64,000 bases of DNA from Phyllobacterium zundukense (GCF_025452195.1 NZ_CP104972.1:682001-746000), one strand, 5' to 3'. Positions 44,977 to 55,029 are shown, counted from the first letter of the stretch. A program made the numbers and translations. The notes: generated from the letters alone by a model not told the origin.

Positions 44977-46623
44977 TCACCAATTCCGGAAACGGCTCGG
45001 AGGCTGGTAGAGCCCACCCGAGGCGAGCATGAGATCCTTGATCGAGCGCGCTGCCAGCATGCGGCGGTCCGCATCGAGCGGATCGATGCCGAGATCCTCC
45101 GGGCGGCGGATGACACCGCGCGCGCGCAGCCGTTCGACCATCTTGCGATCACGTGCCCGGCCGACATCGGTGTAACCGGCAACACCGCGGATTGCCTGTT
45201 CGCGCTCGTCCTTGTCACGACACAGCAGCAGGTTGGCGATGCCATCCTCGGTAACGATGTGGCTAACGTCATCGCCGTAGATCATGACCGGCGCGAGATC
45301 AAGGTCGAGCTTGTCCGCAAGTTGCAGAGCGTCGAGCTGTTCGACAAACAGCGGCACGTTCTTTTCGCCGAAGGTCTCGCCGATCTGGGCCACCAGTTTA
45401 CGCCCGCGGCGCAGGCCCGCTGCGGCGTCGGGATCGGCATCGGCGCCCGCCTTTAACCAGGGTTCGCTTGGATGGCGACGCCCGCGCGAATCAGACCCCA
45501 TGTTGGGGGCACCGCCAAAGCCGGCGATGCGGTTGGTCGTGACCGTCGAACTATGGCCCTGGAGATCGATCTGTAGAGTGGAGCCGATGAACATGTCGCA
45601 GGCATAGAGCCCCGCGACCTGGCAATACGCGCGGTTGGAGCGGAGCGATCCATCCGGACCGGTAAAGAAGATGTCGGACCGCGCCGAGAGATAATCATCC
45701 ATGCCGACTTCGGAGCCGAAGCTGTGGATCTGCTCCACCCAACCGGCCTCGATCGCCGGAATGAGCGTGGGATGCGGATTGAGCGCAAAATGCGTGCAGA
45801 TCTTGCCCTTCAGACCAAGTTGTTCGCCATAGGTCGGCAATAATAACTCGATGGCGGCGGTGTTGAAGCCGATGCCATGGTTGAGACGGCGAACACCGTA
45901 GGGCGCATAGAGCCCCTTGATGGCGAGCATGGCCGTCAAGATCTGCGTCTCCGTGATCGCGCCCGGATCGCGAGTGAACAGCGGTTCGACATAGAACGGC
46001 TTCTTTGCGTCGACTACGAAATGGACGAGGTCGCCGGGGATATCGACACGCGGCACCTTGTCGACGATCTCTGCTACTTGCGCCACAACCAGGCCGCTCT
46101 TGAAGCTGGTGGCTTCCACGACGGTCGGCGTGTCCTCGGTGTTGGCGCCGGTGTAGACGTTGCCGTCCCGATCGGCACTGACCGCGGCGATCAACGCCAC
46201 CTGCGGCGTCAGATCGATGAAATAGCGGGCAAAGAGCTCCAGATAGGTATGGACGGCGCCGAGCTCGATCTTGCTGCCGAACAGCATGCGCGCGATGCGC
46301 GCCGATTGCGGGCCCGAATAGGAGAAGTCCAGCCGTCTGGCGATGCCCTTCTCGAACACATCGAGATGCTCCGGAAGCACGACGCCCGATTGCACCATGT
46401 GGAGATCGTGGATTTTGCCGGGATCGAGATCGGCAAGGGCTTTGGCGAGGACATCGGCCTGCTTCTGGTTATCGCCCTCCAGGCAGACGCGATCACCTGG
46501 CCGGAGGACTGCTTCGAGGAATCGGGGAAGGTCGTCCAAGGCGACTTTCTTGCCGCAGGCGTAGCGCTGGCCAGCATCGCGCCGCAGTGCGAGAGCCTCC
46601 TTCTGGGTATTCCAGTTCCGCAT
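44977..46623 (-). CDS. mdcA: Malonate decarboxylase subunit alpha, acetyl-S-ACP:malonate transferase
   Basis: 548 residues of the MdcA family. Recognisable are LRRDAGQRYACGKKVALDDL, DNQKQADVLAKALADLDP, LHMVQSGVVLPEHLDVF, TGANTEDTPTVVEATSFKSG and GRRHPSEPWLKAG. It exchanges acetyl for malonyl on the carrier protein, releasing acetate. ATG 46621-46623 follows GGAGG by seven bases. First gene of the operon mdcACDEGBH; promoter region is 46630-46710. Length is typical. Confidence 0.94.
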   Translation of the reverse strand: MRNWNTQKEALALRRDAGQRYACGKKVALDDLPRFLEAVLRPGDRVCLEGDNQKQADVLAKALADLDPGKIHDLHMVQSGVVLPEHLDVFEKGIARRLDFSYSGPQSARIARMLFGSKIELGAVHTYLELFARYFIDLTPQVALIAAVSADRDGNVYTGANTEDTPTVVEATSFKSGLVVAQVAEIVDKVPRVDIPGDLVHFVVDAKKPFYVEPLFTRDPGAITETQILTAMLAIKGLYAPYGVRRLNHGIGFNTAAIELLLPTYGEQLGLKGKICTHFALNPHPTLIPAIEAGWVEQIHSFGSEVGMDDYLSARSDIFFTGPDGSLRSNRAYCQVAGLYACDMFIGSTLQIDLQGHSSTVTTNRIAGFGGAPNMGSDSRGRRHPSEPWLKAGADADPDAAAGLRRGRKLVAQIGETFGEKNVPLFVEQLDALQLADKLDLDLAPVMIYGDDVSHIVTEDGIANLLLCRDKDEREQAIRGVAGYTDVGRARDRKMVERLRARGVIRRPEDLGIDPLDADRRMLAARSIKDLMLASGGLYQPPSRFRNW

Positions 46624-46679
46624 TCCGGGGCCTCCGTGCACAACTGTCCCAGTTTTAGCGAGGCAACGATCGAAGCTCT

Positions 46680-46708
46680 ATTATACTTAGGTGTGATCGC
46701 TAAAAGCC
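46680..46708 (-). promoter_or_regulatory. Possible mdc promoter
   Basis: On the minus strand TATAAT (complement of 46680-46685) lies about 57 bases before mdcA. The -35 region (complement of 46703-46708, GGCTTT) is poor, so activation by a regulator might be needed. CGATC occurs at 46669 and 46697 and could be part of an operator pair. Weakly supported. Confidence 0.35.
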
Positions 46709-46709
46709 G

Positions 46710-47229
46710 AGCGGTCTCAAAATGTGCGTCAGGCTGACGACCTATCGGCCGCCACCGCTTGAGCGTAGCCAATATTGCTACACGATACCTCCGAGCAGCC
46801 GGTCGTGCGGGGCGATTTCGATGCTCATTGGGGCGGCGACCGAGCGGGGCCACCACCGGTTCGGGTTCAGGCGCGAGAGTCCTTGAGGATGCGCAGGTCG
46901 GTCACCGAATAAGACATGGACAGGCGATCTCCCGGCCCACGCGCCGCGGCGCTATCTGGTGAATGTTTTCCCCCGGACTTGGGGGATAGTTAGCTCGGCA
47001 CTGCCAGCCCAAAGATTGACGATCGCGGGATTATCGGTAAGAGGCAGGGTTAGCTCGTCGAGGTATACTTGGGTTTTGTTTTGTGTATTTATGCCCACAA
47101 CGGTTTTTTTCCTTTCGCGCGAGTGAGCCGCTGCGAAAAATACGGCACACATGCCCAGTTCAGCCGACTAGATCGGCGGCCTTTCGCAGCGCAGGCGAGC
47201 TTCCGGTTGATGGATTCTTCGATGCCGCA
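46710..47229. other. Gene-free stretch between the mdc operon and IS relics
   Basis: No gene is supported on either strand. The usual mdcR (LysR) and mdcL/M or mdcF transporter genes are not found here. Short frames lack ribosome sites. Confidence 0.5.
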
Positions 47230-47345
47230 GTCCGAAGTGGACGAGACCTACATCAAGCTCAAAGGCCCAGTCGATGTATCTCAGCCGGGCGATCGACAGC
47301 ACGGGCGATACGGTCAATTTCTGGTTCAGCGAGCAGCGTGATGCC
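47230..47345 (+). pseudogene. Internal fragment of an IS6-family transposase
   Basis: SEVDETYIKLKGPV in one frame and MYLSRAIDSTGDTVNFWFSE in the next are adjacent pieces of the IS6/IS26-family catalytic core; the first Asp of the DDE triad is in VDET and the second in AIDSTG. A one-base shift near 47270 separates them. Neither end of the element is nearby, so this is only a remnant. Confidence 0.75.
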
Positions 47346-47453
47346 CATCAACCAGCGAAAGCCCGGATAGTGTTCACAGCGACGCTCCACCCCCTCGGTT
47401 GTAAGAGCAGATCCAAAGCTCACCAGAAGCGGCGGATCATAGGCGGGTCGCCC
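47343..47453 (-). pseudogene. N-terminal fragment resembling IS1182-type transposase
   Basis: The minus-strand frame reads GRPAYDPPLLVSFGSAL, TTEGVERRCEHYPGFRWLMG, which resembles the N-terminal DUF772 part of IS1182/IS5-like transposases (RPAYDP...LL, then EGVGSAR...RWL). The fragment ends at the same place where the IS6 remnant on the opposite strand ends, so two relics are joined. Bases 47454-47627 hold no recognisable gene. Confidence 0.5.
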
Positions 47454-47627
47454 GGCAACGTCTTCAAGCAGCCAATGCCTTGATTCCTCCGAGCGACAAG
47501 GTGGCCACCTACATCTTGCACCCGCTTGGCGCGAGAGCCCTGAAAGATGAGCGGTGGCATACTCGTGTTTGTTTTTGTCATACTCATGGTTAATTTCCTT
47601 CAGCCTGTCCAAGACCTAGTTTTGCTA

Positions 47628-47633
47628 GCTAGC
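47628..47633. repeat. Target-site duplication of the IS481 element (left copy)
   Basis: GCTAGC at 47628-47633; the identical right copy is at 48666-48671. It directly abuts the TGTG end of the element. Confidence 0.9.
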
Positions 47634-48582
47634 TGTGGAACCTCAACAGGTTGTCCCGATCCAGGCCGAGACGGCTGATAGGTGGTTTTGATCCTAAACT
47701 GCCGTGCGGCCTGTGCCAATTGTAGCGATGAAGCCAGTGCGGCAGCTCCTCCGTGCGTTCTTGAGAGTTGTTGTAAGCACGAGCGTAAGCCCATTCGCGT
47801 AGGCTCGTCTGAATGAAGCGTTCGGCCTTACCATTGGTCTTAGGCGTGTATGGTCTTGTGAAGACTTGACGCAAGCCCAGACGTTTGCAGGCTGTGCGGA
47901 AAGCCTTTGACCGGTAGCATGACCCGTTGTCGGTCATCACGCGCTCGATACAGATACCCAGCTTCGCATAGTAGGCGACGGCAGCCTCCAGGAAGGCAAC
48001 GGCGCTCTCTTTGCGCTCATCTGGCATGACCTGCACAAAAGCGACCCGCGAAGCGTCATCAATGCAGACGTGGACGAACTCCCAGCCGATGCCCAGATGG
48101 CGGTTGACAACGCCCGTTTGCCGTCCGGTGATGCGGTGTCCCACCGAGCCAATACGGCCAAGCTTCTTAATGTCGAGATGAATGAGTTCGCCCGGATGTT
48201 CCCGTTCATAGCGGCGCACGGGTTCGGGATCCAGGGCGCTCAGTTTGTTGAGGCCCAACCGGCGCAGAACACGGCTGACAGTTGCCGGCGAGACGCCGAC
48301 CTCGGCAGCGATCTGCTTGCCTGTCCAACGCTGGCGGCGTAACCGCTCAATCGTCCCGACAATGGCTTCAGGGGTCGGCCGGCGCAAGCGATGTGGTCGC
48401 GACGAACGATCCTCCAGTCCGCTCAAGCCCTCGCGGCGATACCGATCGACCCATTTGCGCACCGTCCGCGGGCACACGCCTGCGGCTTCGGCAACGGCCT
48501 GCGGCGTCTGCCCGCCCTCGACCTGGCTCACAATTCGCTCTCGACCATACCGCGTAAGACGGGCATTCTTGTGGATGTTCAT
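47629..48582 (-). CDS. IS481-family transposase
   Basis: About 317 residues: an N-terminal helix-turn-helix (GQTPQAVAEAAGVCPRTVRKW, and EVGVSPATVSRVLRRLG as a second unit) and an rve-type DDE core with HLDIKKLGRIG (first Asp), VMTDNGSCY (second Asp) and FIQTSLREWAYA with the preceding KAERF Glu. Start ATG 48580-48582 (MNIHKNARLTRYGRE). The stop TAG 47629-47631 lies outside the left inverted repeat, in the GCTAGC duplication, so the target site itself supplies the stop codon. Confidence 0.95.
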   Translation of the reverse strand: MNIHKNARLTRYGRERIVSQVEGGQTPQAVAEAAGVCPRTVRKWVDRYRREGLSGLEDRSSRPHRLRRPTPEAIVGTIERLRRQRWTGKQIAAEVGVSPATVSRVLRRLGLNKLSALDPEPVRRYEREHPGELIHLDIKKLGRIGSVGHRITGRQTGVVNRHLGIGWEFVHVCIDDASRVAFVQVMPDERKESAVAFLEAAVAYYAKLGICIERVMTDNGSCYRSKAFRTACKRLGLRQVFTRPYTPKTNGKAERFIQTSLREWAYARAYNNSQERTEELPHWLHRYNWHRPHGSLGSKPPISRLGLDRDNLLRFHS

Positions 48583-48665
48583 CCGGTCCTCCAAGAGTCA
48601 CTGAAGCTTCGACAACCTCAGTCTCCCCGGTTTGGACCGGATGGACAACCTATTGAAAGCTCACA
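47634..48665 (-). mobile_element. IS481-family insertion sequence, complete, with 6-bp target duplication
   Basis: The left end starts TGTGGAACCTCAACAGGTTG and the right end, read inward, TGTGAGCTTTCAATAGGTTG: inverted repeats with the TGTG...CAATAGGTTG form of IS481. Both sides are flanked by GCTAGC (47628-47633 and 48666-48671), a duplicated NCTAGN target, the known preference of the family. Length is 1032 bp with one transposase gene on the minus strand. Ends and duplication intact, so insertion was recent. Confidence 0.93.
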
Positions 48666-48671
48666 GCTAGC
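48666..48671. repeat. Target-site duplication of the IS481 element (right copy)
   Basis: GCTAGC directly after the CACA end of the element, identical to the left copy. Confidence 0.9.
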
Positions 48672-49027
48672 CGGAACCGCCGACGCTGATCCCAGCGCGT
48701 ATCAATGCCCTGCGGAGAGAAACCTAATGTGGCGCCCCTCGGACGTTCTCGTAGCGAGACTGGGGGCCCTCGAAGCCTCTTCGCGCTTTTTTACGACTGA
48801 TCACGAATCGACGGCAGTGCCTCTTTTTCTGTGCCGTATTTGCTGTCGGTGTAACACTAAGGATAGCCGCGGCGCTCGGGATTTGCCCTTCGGGCGGCGG
48901 CTGTCGCTGCGGCTTGCAGCGCTCGCACTTTGTATTGGAAAGCTGGCATGAGGCATACCTACGAGACTCATCTGCGGTGCCGCGCGCGTTCGGTCGTCCA
49001 GGCAGAACAGCGGGCTGAGGCGGCACG
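48672..49027. other. Leader region of the RND operon
   Basis: 356 bases without a supported gene between the IS481 element and the RND pump gene. It should hold the pump promoter. I see no regulator gene next to it and no clear dyad. Confidence 0.45.
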
Positions 49028-52000
49028 ATGAACTTGGTATCGGTTGCGTTGCGACGCCCGATCTCGCTTTTGATGATGGTCGTCGCCGTTGCTTTGGTGG
49101 GTTTTCTGGCGCTCGATCGCATGTCGCGGGATATCTTCCCCGATCTGGGGGTGCCCGTCCTGTACGTGGCACAGCCTTACGGCGGTATGGACCCGGCGCA
49201 GATGGAAGGGTTCATCGTCAACTACTACGAGTACCACTTTCTTTACATCACCGGCATCGAGCACGTCGAAAGCAAATCGATCCAGGGCGTAGGGCTCATC
49301 AAGCTCCAATTCCATCCCGGCACCGACATGGCGCAGGCCACGGCGGAGACGGTCGCCTACGTCGACCGCGCCCGCTCCTTCATGCCCACGGGAACGGTGC
49401 CGCCTTTCGTGATGCGGTTCGACGGTGGCAGCGTTCCAGTCGGCGACCTCGTCTTCTCCAGCAAGACGAAAACAGTCGCCGAGCTTCAGGACGCGGCGCT
49501 CTTCAAGGTGCGCCCGCTGTTCGCGACCCTGCCGGGCGTGTCGGCACCGCCGCCCTTCGGTTCGAGCCAGCGCACCATCCTCGTTCATTTGGATCCCGAC
49601 AAGCTGCGTTCCTACAACATGTCGCCCGACGAGGTGGTGCAAGCGTTGGCTGCCGGTAATACGGTCAGCCCATCGGGCAACGTCCGCATCGGCGACCTCA
49701 TGCCAATGGTTCCCGTCAACTCGGTTGTCGGGGATTTCAAGGGCCTGAACGACATTCCCATCCGCTCACAGGGAACGCAGACGATCTTCATACGCGACGT
49801 CGGATCGGTTGAAGACGGCGCTGACATCCAGACCGGGTACGCGCTGGTGGATGGACGCCGCACGGTCTACATCCCGGTTACCAAACGCGCGGACGCCTCG
49901 ACGCTCACGGTCGTCCAGGCCGTCAAAGCCAACTTGCCACGCTTCCAGTCCGCACTGCCGGACGATATTCAGGTCAGTTACCAGTTCGACCAGTCCCCCT
50001 ACGTGACGCGTGCCATCCAGGGCCTGTTCGTCGAAGGCGCTCTCGGCGCGGTGCTCACAGGCCTTATGGTGCTGCTGTTTCTGCGGGATTGGCGCAGTTC
50101 GCTCGTCGTGGTCTTGAACATTCCGCTCGCGATCCTCGCGTCGGTGGCGGCGCTCTGGGCATCGGGTCAGACGATCAACATCATGACCTTGGGCGGGCTG
50201 GCTTTGTCGGTCGGCATCCTGGTCGACGAGGCGACAGTCACCATCGAGAACATCCATACCCATCTTGCGCATGGCCGTAGCCTTCCCCGAGCGGCCAGCG
50301 AAGCCACTGCCGAGACGACGCTGCCGCGGTTCGTGGCGATGCTCTGCATTCTGGCGGTGTTCATTCCCGCCTTCTTCATGACCGGCGCTGCGCACAACCT
50401 GCTCGTGCCGCTGGCCCTGGCAGTCGGCTTCTCGATGGTGGGGTCGTATCTGCTTTCCAGTACCTTTGTGCCGGTACTGTCGGTCTGGATGCTGCGCAAC
50501 CCGAGCACGCACCAGCAGCCGCAAGAGACCTTTTTCGACCCGCTGCGTGCCAGGTACGATCGGTTCGCGCGCGCCGTCATGAAACGACGGCATGTCGTGG
50601 TACCTTCCTATCTTATCATCAGCGGCGCAATCATTTTTCTGGTCGGTGGCTCCCTCGGCACCGAGATTTTTCCAGTCGTGGATACTGGCCAGTTCCTATT
50701 GCATCTGCGGGCGCCGGCGGGAACGCGTATCGAGCGCACCGAGCAGATCGCGCTGCAGACACTCGACGCGATCAAGCGCGAGGTCGGCCCGGATAACGTG
50801 GAAATCAGCCTCGCTTTTGTCGGCACGCAGCCGCCCAATTACCCCATCAATACCATCTATCTCTGGAGTTCCGGCTCCGAGGAAGCGGTGCTGCAGGTGC
50901 AGCTCAAGCCCAACACGGGGATCGGCATCGAAGATTTGAAGGAGCGGCTGCGCCAGAAATTGCCTCAGGAATTGCCGAATGTACGCTTCTCGTTCGAGCC
51001 AAGCGACATCGTCAGCCGGGTGATGAGCTTCGGCGCACCGACACCGATCGAAGTGGCGGTGAGCGGGCCGAACCTCGCCGATAGCCGCCAATACGCCGAC
51101 AAGCTACGAGCGAAATTGGCACAGGTGCCGACGCTGCGAGACCTGGAATTCGAGCAGGAGCTCGACTACCCGACCGCAAAGGTCACTGTAGACCGCGAGC
51201 GAGCTGGCGTTCTCGGGGTAACGACGGATGAAGTGGCGAAATCGGTCGTCGCTGGCACGTCGTCCAGTCGCTACACGTCGGCGAATTATTGGGCCGATCC
51301 CAAGAGCGGCATTGGCTATCAGGTGCAGGTCGAGATCCCGGAGCAGCAGATGAACTCCCTTGAGGAATTGAGGAACCTGCCCATCGCTTCCCGATCGGGC
51401 CATCAGATCGACCTGCGCAATGTGGCCGACGTGACCGACGGCACGGCGCTCGGCGAATATGACCGCTACAACATGCAGCGCATGCTGACACTGAGCGCGA
51501 ACGTCTACGGCGAGGATCTGGGACGTGCTGCGGCCCGCGTACAACAGGCGATCAGCGATACGGGAAAGCCGCCCGATCGGGTGAACGTGACCGTGCGGGG
51601 CCAAATCCAGCCGATGGCGGAAATGTTCGGAGGCCTCAGTCTTGGGCTTTTGATGGCGGTGGGTGTCATCCTTATTCTGCTGGCCGCCAATTTCCAATCG
51701 TTCCGGCTTTCCCTCGCGGTGGGGTTGACGATTCCCGCCGTCATCGCCGGGGTCGTGCTCATGCTTTGGCTCACCCGGACCACGCTCAACATTCAATCCT
51801 TCATGGGCGCGATCATGGCCATCGGCGTGGCCGTTGCAAACGCCATCCTGCTCGTGACTTTCGCTGAGCGCAGTCGGATTGGGGGCCGCGAACCGTGGGA
51901 GGCTGCAATAGAAGGCGCACGGAGCCGTCTGCGTCCGATCCTGATGACCAGTTTCGCGATGCTGGCCGGGATGGTGCCGATGGCGCTGGGCCTGGGCGAA

Positions 52001-52267
52001 GGCGGAGAGCAAAGCGCGCCGCTTGGGCGGGCCGTGATCGGCGGTCTGTTGGGCGCAACGTGCGCCACGCTCATCATCCTTCCGGCGATCTTTGCCACGC
52101 TCCAGTCGCGGCATGCCCGGATTTCCGCGTCGCTCGATCCTGACGACCCGCACAGCCCCTATTTCGAGTCGGAGCCGCGGATCGCGACGATGCCGGATCG
52201 TGGCGACGGACGCGCTGATAACGATCAAGCAACAGTCGCAACGGATTTTAAAGGGGGAACTCAATGA
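49028..52267 (+). CDS. RND-family multidrug efflux transporter, inner-membrane subunit
   Basis: 1079 residues, the usual size for AcrB-type proteins. It starts in a first membrane helix ([19 protein letters not shown]), has two large periplasmic loops, and two six-helix bundles; TM4 carries [18 protein letters not shown] with the proton-relay acid region and the second half [19 protein letters not shown] and [24 protein letters not shown] lies seven bases before the ATG. The stop overlaps the adaptor start (ATGA). Proton-driven export of drugs, solvents or other toxic compounds; substrate unknown. No outer-membrane channel gene follows. Confidence 0.94.
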   Translation: MNLVSVALRRPISLLMMVVAVALVGFLALDRMSRDIFPDLGVPVLYVAQPYGGMDPAQMEGFIVNYYEYHFLYITGIEHVESKSIQGVGLIKLQFHPGTDMAQATAETVAYVDRARSFMPTGTVPPFVMRFDGGSVPVGDLVFSSKTKTVAELQDAALFKVRPLFATLPGVSAPPPFGSSQRTILVHLDPDKLRSYNMSPDEVVQALAAGNTVSPSGNVRIGDLMPMVPVNSVVGDFKGLNDIPIRSQGTQTIFIRDVGSVEDGADIQTGYALVDGRRTVYIPVTKRADASTLTVVQAVKANLPRFQSALPDDIQVSYQFDQSPYVTRAIQGLFVEGALGAVLTGLMVLLFLRDWRSSLVVVLNIPLAILASVAALWASGQTINIMTLGGLALSVGILVDEATVTIENIHTHLAHGRSLPRAASEATAETTLPRFVAMLCILAVFIPAFFMTGAAHNLLVPLALAVGFSMVGSYLLSSTFVPVLSVWMLRNPSTHQQPQETFFDPLRARYDRFARAVMKRRHVVVPSYLIISGAIIFLVGGSLGTEIFPVVDTGQFLLHLRAPAGTRIERTEQIALQTLDAIKREVGPDNVEISLAFVGTQPPNYPINTIYLWSSGSEEAVLQVQLKPNTGIGIEDLKERLRQKLPQELPNVRFSFEPSDIVSRVMSFGAPTPIEVAVSGPNLADSRQYADKLRAKLAQVPTLRDLEFEQELDYPTAKVTVDRERAGVLGVTTDEVAKSVVAGTSSSRYTSANYWADPKSGIGYQVQVEIPEQQMNSLEELRNLPIASRSGHQIDLRNVADVTDGTALGEYDRYNMQRMLTLSANVYGEDLGRAAARVQQAISDTGKPPDRVNVTVRGQIQPMAEMFGGLSLGLLMAVGVILILLAANFQSFRLSLAVGLTIPAVIAGVVLMLWLTRTTLNIQSFMGAIMAIGVAVANAILLVTFAERSRIGGREPWEAAIEGARSRLRPILMTSFAMLAGMVPMALGLGEGGEQSAPLGRAVIGGLLGATCATLIILPAIFATLQSRHARISASLDPDDPHSPYFESEPRIATMPDRGDGRADNDQATVATDFKGGTQ

Positions 52268-53499
52268 TGTTCATGAACCGAACGGGCATAATGGTATTGG
52301 TGGTGGTCGGCGTCGGCGCGGGGGGCATCGTTGCCGAACGGCACTCGGCGGCATCGCCATCGCCGGTGAATTTAGTGAGGGAAGACAGCCCCCCGAGGGT
52401 CGAGGTGGTGCGTCCGCGCCGCGGGACGGTGGCCCGAAGTCTTCAAACCAACGCCACCCTCGAAGCCTTTGAGGAAACGGATCTCTTTGCCAAAGTTTCC
52501 GGATACCTCTCCGACGTTCGCGTCGATATCGGCGATCATGTGAAGGCGGGTCAAGTGCTCGCGGTGATCGACGTCCCCGAAATGGAGCAGGAGCTTGCCG
52601 AAGCCAAGGCCCAGCTCGAATCCAAGCGAACTTCTCTGGAGGTCGCGCGCCGCCAACTGGACCACTTCGGAGCGAACGTGAAACTTCAGAACGAATTGTT
52701 GCGGCGTCGGGAGGAGCTCTCCGCCGGACAGGGGTGGATCAGCGACCGAACGCTTGACGAGGTGCGCGCCAACGCGGAAATGGCCAAGGCGGATCTCAGC
52801 GTTGCCGAAGCGAACGGCGACCTCGCGGCCGACCAAATCGACGTCGCCGCCGCGGCCGTGGAGAAAATCAAGACGCTGCTCGCCTATACGCAGATCGTCG
52901 CGCCTTTCGATGGCGTGGTGGCTCGGCGGCTGGTGAACCGGGGCGATTTGGTCCAGGCCGCCACGGCCACGCGGACGACACCGTCCGCAGGGTCACTTTT
53001 CACGGTGCAGCGGATCGACATGATCCGGGTGTTTTGCGACGTTCCGGAGAACGACGTACCTCACCTTCACGTTGGCGATCCGGCCATCGTCAAGCCGTCT
53101 GGCTTCGACGGTAAGCAGTTCATCGGCAAGGTAACCCGTTTCTCCCTACGTCTCGACCCCGAAACCCGCAACATGCGCACCGAGATCGACCTGCCCAACC
53201 CCGACGAACGGCTTTATCCGGGCACCTATGCGGACGTCTCGCTGGAAATGAACCAGCGCCCCGATGCGCTCACGGTACCCGCCGCGGCCATAGGTTCGGA
53301 TAGCGAAGGCAACTTCGTGTACACCATCACCGACAAGCGCATCACACGCCTCGCCGTCAAGACTGGTCTGACCGATAACGGTCGCATCGAGGTGACCGCA
53401 GGCCTATCGGATGAAACACCGGTGGTGGCAAGCGCCCAGGGCACGCCACCCCTGAGAACGTCGGTACAGCCGCAGATGGTCCGCGAGAACTCCTTGTAA
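52264..53499 (+). CDS. RND efflux periplasmic adaptor (membrane fusion protein)
   Basis: 411 residues with an N-terminal membrane anchor/signal ([18 protein letters not shown]), the biotinyl-lipoyl half-motifs ([20 protein letters not shown], then [10 protein letters not shown], and [20 protein letters not shown]), an alpha-hairpin between them ([20 protein letters not shown]) and a beta-barrel end. It bridges the pump to an outer-membrane channel. Its gene overlaps the pump gene by four bases. In most operons the adaptor precedes the pump, so the order here is reversed. Confidence 0.92.
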   Translation: MMFMNRTGIMVLVVVGVGAGGIVAERHSAASPSPVNLVREDSPPRVEVVRPRRGTVARSLQTNATLEAFEETDLFAKVSGYLSDVRVDIGDHVKAGQVLAVIDVPEMEQELAEAKAQLESKRTSLEVARRQLDHFGANVKLQNELLRRREELSAGQGWISDRTLDEVRANAEMAKADLSVAEANGDLAADQIDVAAAAVEKIKTLLAYTQIVAPFDGVVARRLVNRGDLVQAATATRTTPSAGSLFTVQRIDMIRVFCDVPENDVPHLHVGDPAIVKPSGFDGKQFIGKVTRFSLRLDPETRNMRTEIDLPNPDERLYPGTYADVSLEMNQRPDALTVPAAAIGSDSEGNFVYTITDKRITRLAVKTGLTDNGRIEVTAGLSDETPVVASAQGTPPLRTSVQPQMVRENSL

Positions 53500-53689
53500 T
53501 GGATCAGGAGCAGCCAACGCCGTTCCGGCTGCTTATCGCTAAAGATGAGCTTGTGCGCGGTCTTGATAGGCCCGCTGTATGACGGCTATGTCTCAGATCA
53601 GTGACAGTTCAATGACTTTCCTGTGAAATGGTATGGGTTCGTATGGGACGTTCAGGAAGACGCATCTCGGATGGCACGGTAGTCTGTCT

Positions 53690-53870
53690 GGCTTTGTCGC
53701 AGACGCTTCCGTGAGGGAAGGGGATCTATGCATTTTCCGGGGAAACTTCAAAGGTATCAAGTGTTCGAAGGGCGTCACTTTCAGTCATTCATTCTGTTTT
53801 ACATGCGCTGGTACCTGGCTTAGGGGCTGAGCTTTCGGGTGATCGAGAGCCTTAGCGACACGATACGTGC
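53690..53870 (+). pseudogene. Left end and N-terminal fragment of an IS6-family element
   Basis: GGCTTTGTCGCA at 53690-53701 resembles the IS6 terminal repeat (GGCTTTGTTGCA). From ~53760 the frame reads FEGRHFQSFILFYMRWYLA, then an in-frame TAG, then GLSFRVIESL: the N-terminal helix-turn-helix of an IS6 transposase with a nonsense change. The homology is lost near 53860. Upstream 53500-53689 holds nothing I can name. Confidence 0.65.
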
Positions 53871-54101
53871 TTTCACAACGATTGCCTTGTCTGCTCAATC
53901 GTTTTGTTCCTGAATCGCTCACTTCAATTGGGATGATTGCCATCGCCAGCGTTCAATGCGCGCCGGCATCCATCATAATGTCGTTGAACTGTCCAACAGC
54001 ATCCAAGTACCCAAGCTGATCACAATATCCACGTGGGTGATGAACCAGAACCATAAGACTACATGCATAAACCAATGTATAATATAGTGAACAACTTGGT
54101 C

Positions 54102-54151
54102 CTCCTAAGTTACAAAAACCTTCCAAGCGGTAGGCTTTTGTAACTTAGGAG
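54102..54151 (+). promoter_or_regulatory. 16-bp perfect inverted repeat covering the ribosome binding site
   Basis: CTCCTAAGTTACAAAA (54102-54117) is the exact complement of TTTTGTAACTTAGGAG (54136-54151), with 18 bases between that can add three more pairs. The right arm ends in AGGAG, the ribosome binding site of the gene at 54159 (spacer 7). In RNA the hairpin would hide this site. A TATAAT at 54078-54083 could be the -10 of the promoter, with no clear -35. Alternatives: a DNA operator dyad, or the arms of a mobile element. Confidence 0.7.
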
Positions 54152-54158
54152 TGAAATC

Positions 54159-54518
54159 ATGAAAAGATCAGCAACTATCTTGGCGATAGCAGCTTTGGGC
54201 GCAATGATGGCCGCCGGCTCGGTAACTGAATCGATGGCGCGCGGCGGTGACCATGATGGCGGTGGCCGTAGCGGGGACCACGGTGGTATCGGCCGTGGTT
54301 TGGGCGGCGGCGATCATAGTTTCGGCGGCAGGGACCATGGCTCCCGAGAGGGCGGGATCTTCGGAACCGGTGGCGTCTTCGGTGCCCGCGCGGTTGCGGT
54401 GAGCCATGATCGCTTTGGCGACCGCAGGGATCACCTTAGGGATTTCAACCGTGACGATAATTACGGATCCTGCGAATATCCGCACTTTGGCAATTCTCCT
54501 ACCAGATACTGTGAGTAG
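54159..54518 (+). CDS. Exported glycine/histidine-rich small protein
   Basis: 119 residues. The start MKRSATILAIAALGAMMAAG is a signal peptide; the mature part is rich in Gly, Asp, His and Arg (ARGGDHDGGGRSGDHGG, GGGDHSFGGRDHGSREGG) and ends NSPTRYCE with two cysteines. The His/Asp-rich repeats might bind metal, but this is a guess. AGGAG seven bases upstream sits in the hairpin arm. It lies between the two IS6 relics, together with the next gene. Confidence 0.6.
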   Translation: MKRSATILAIAALGAMMAAGSVTESMARGGDHDGGGRSGDHGGIGRGLGGGDHSFGGRDHGSREGGIFGTGGVFGARAVAVSHDRFGDRRDHLRDFNRDDNYGSCEYPHFGNSPTRYCE

Positions 54519-54647
54519 TTGATGCACTTCGAAGCCCCGCTCCCGGCAGAATCCGGGGGCGGATGGATGACGGATGGAAACAGCGTGGATTGCGTGCAGT
54601 CCACATCCATGTCGAATGGCGATAATCGCCAGGAAATGGGCAGGAAA

Positions 54648-54986
54648 ATGTGCTTTTACAAATCATCGATACCCATTTTGGCGGCGGCTGTGTTTGTCGC
54701 AGCCACTGGACCCGTATTTGCCACCGTCAAGAACCAGGCGGAATCTACTGAAGTCGGAAACAGAAAGTTCGAACAGGCTGCCATGATGGAGGCTCGTGCC
54801 TCTATATGCGGCACCGATGAAGCCAGCGATACAGCCATGAGAGCTGGCATGCGGGAAACAGGATTGCCCGAAGATACTGCAGTAGAGATCGTGTCTGATC
54901 TTGCGTCCGGTATTATTGATAAGGCGCAGGAGTCCGGATCGAAAAAGATATGCGGAAAAGCCAAAGTGCAACTTTCTGGTTTTTAG
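54648..54986 (+). CDS. Exported protein of unknown function, 112 residues
   Basis: ATG 54648 or 54636 (MGRKM...) both give a positive start and a hydrophobic signal stretch (IPILAAAVFVAATGPVFA). The mature part has MEARASICGTDEAS and SGSKKICGKAKVQL, two cysteines that could pair. Neither start has a well-spaced Shine-Dalgarno site. It is 129 bases downstream of the glycine-rich protein gene and probably in the same transcript. No family recognised. Confidence 0.5.
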   Translation: MCFYKSSIPILAAAVFVAATGPVFATVKNQAESTEVGNRKFEQAAMMEARASICGTDEASDTAMRAGMRETGLPEDTAVEIVSDLASGIIDKAQESGSKKICGKAKVQLSGF

Positions 54987-55029
54987 TCTGCATTCGATGC
55001 GGCGAAACGATTTATTTTGCAGCGCTTTG

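Noticed and set aside
49766..52264. Long minus-strand frames across the RND pump gene
   Set aside because: High-GC antisense shadows; rich in Arg, His and Gln without any domain, while the plus strand encodes a full RND protein.
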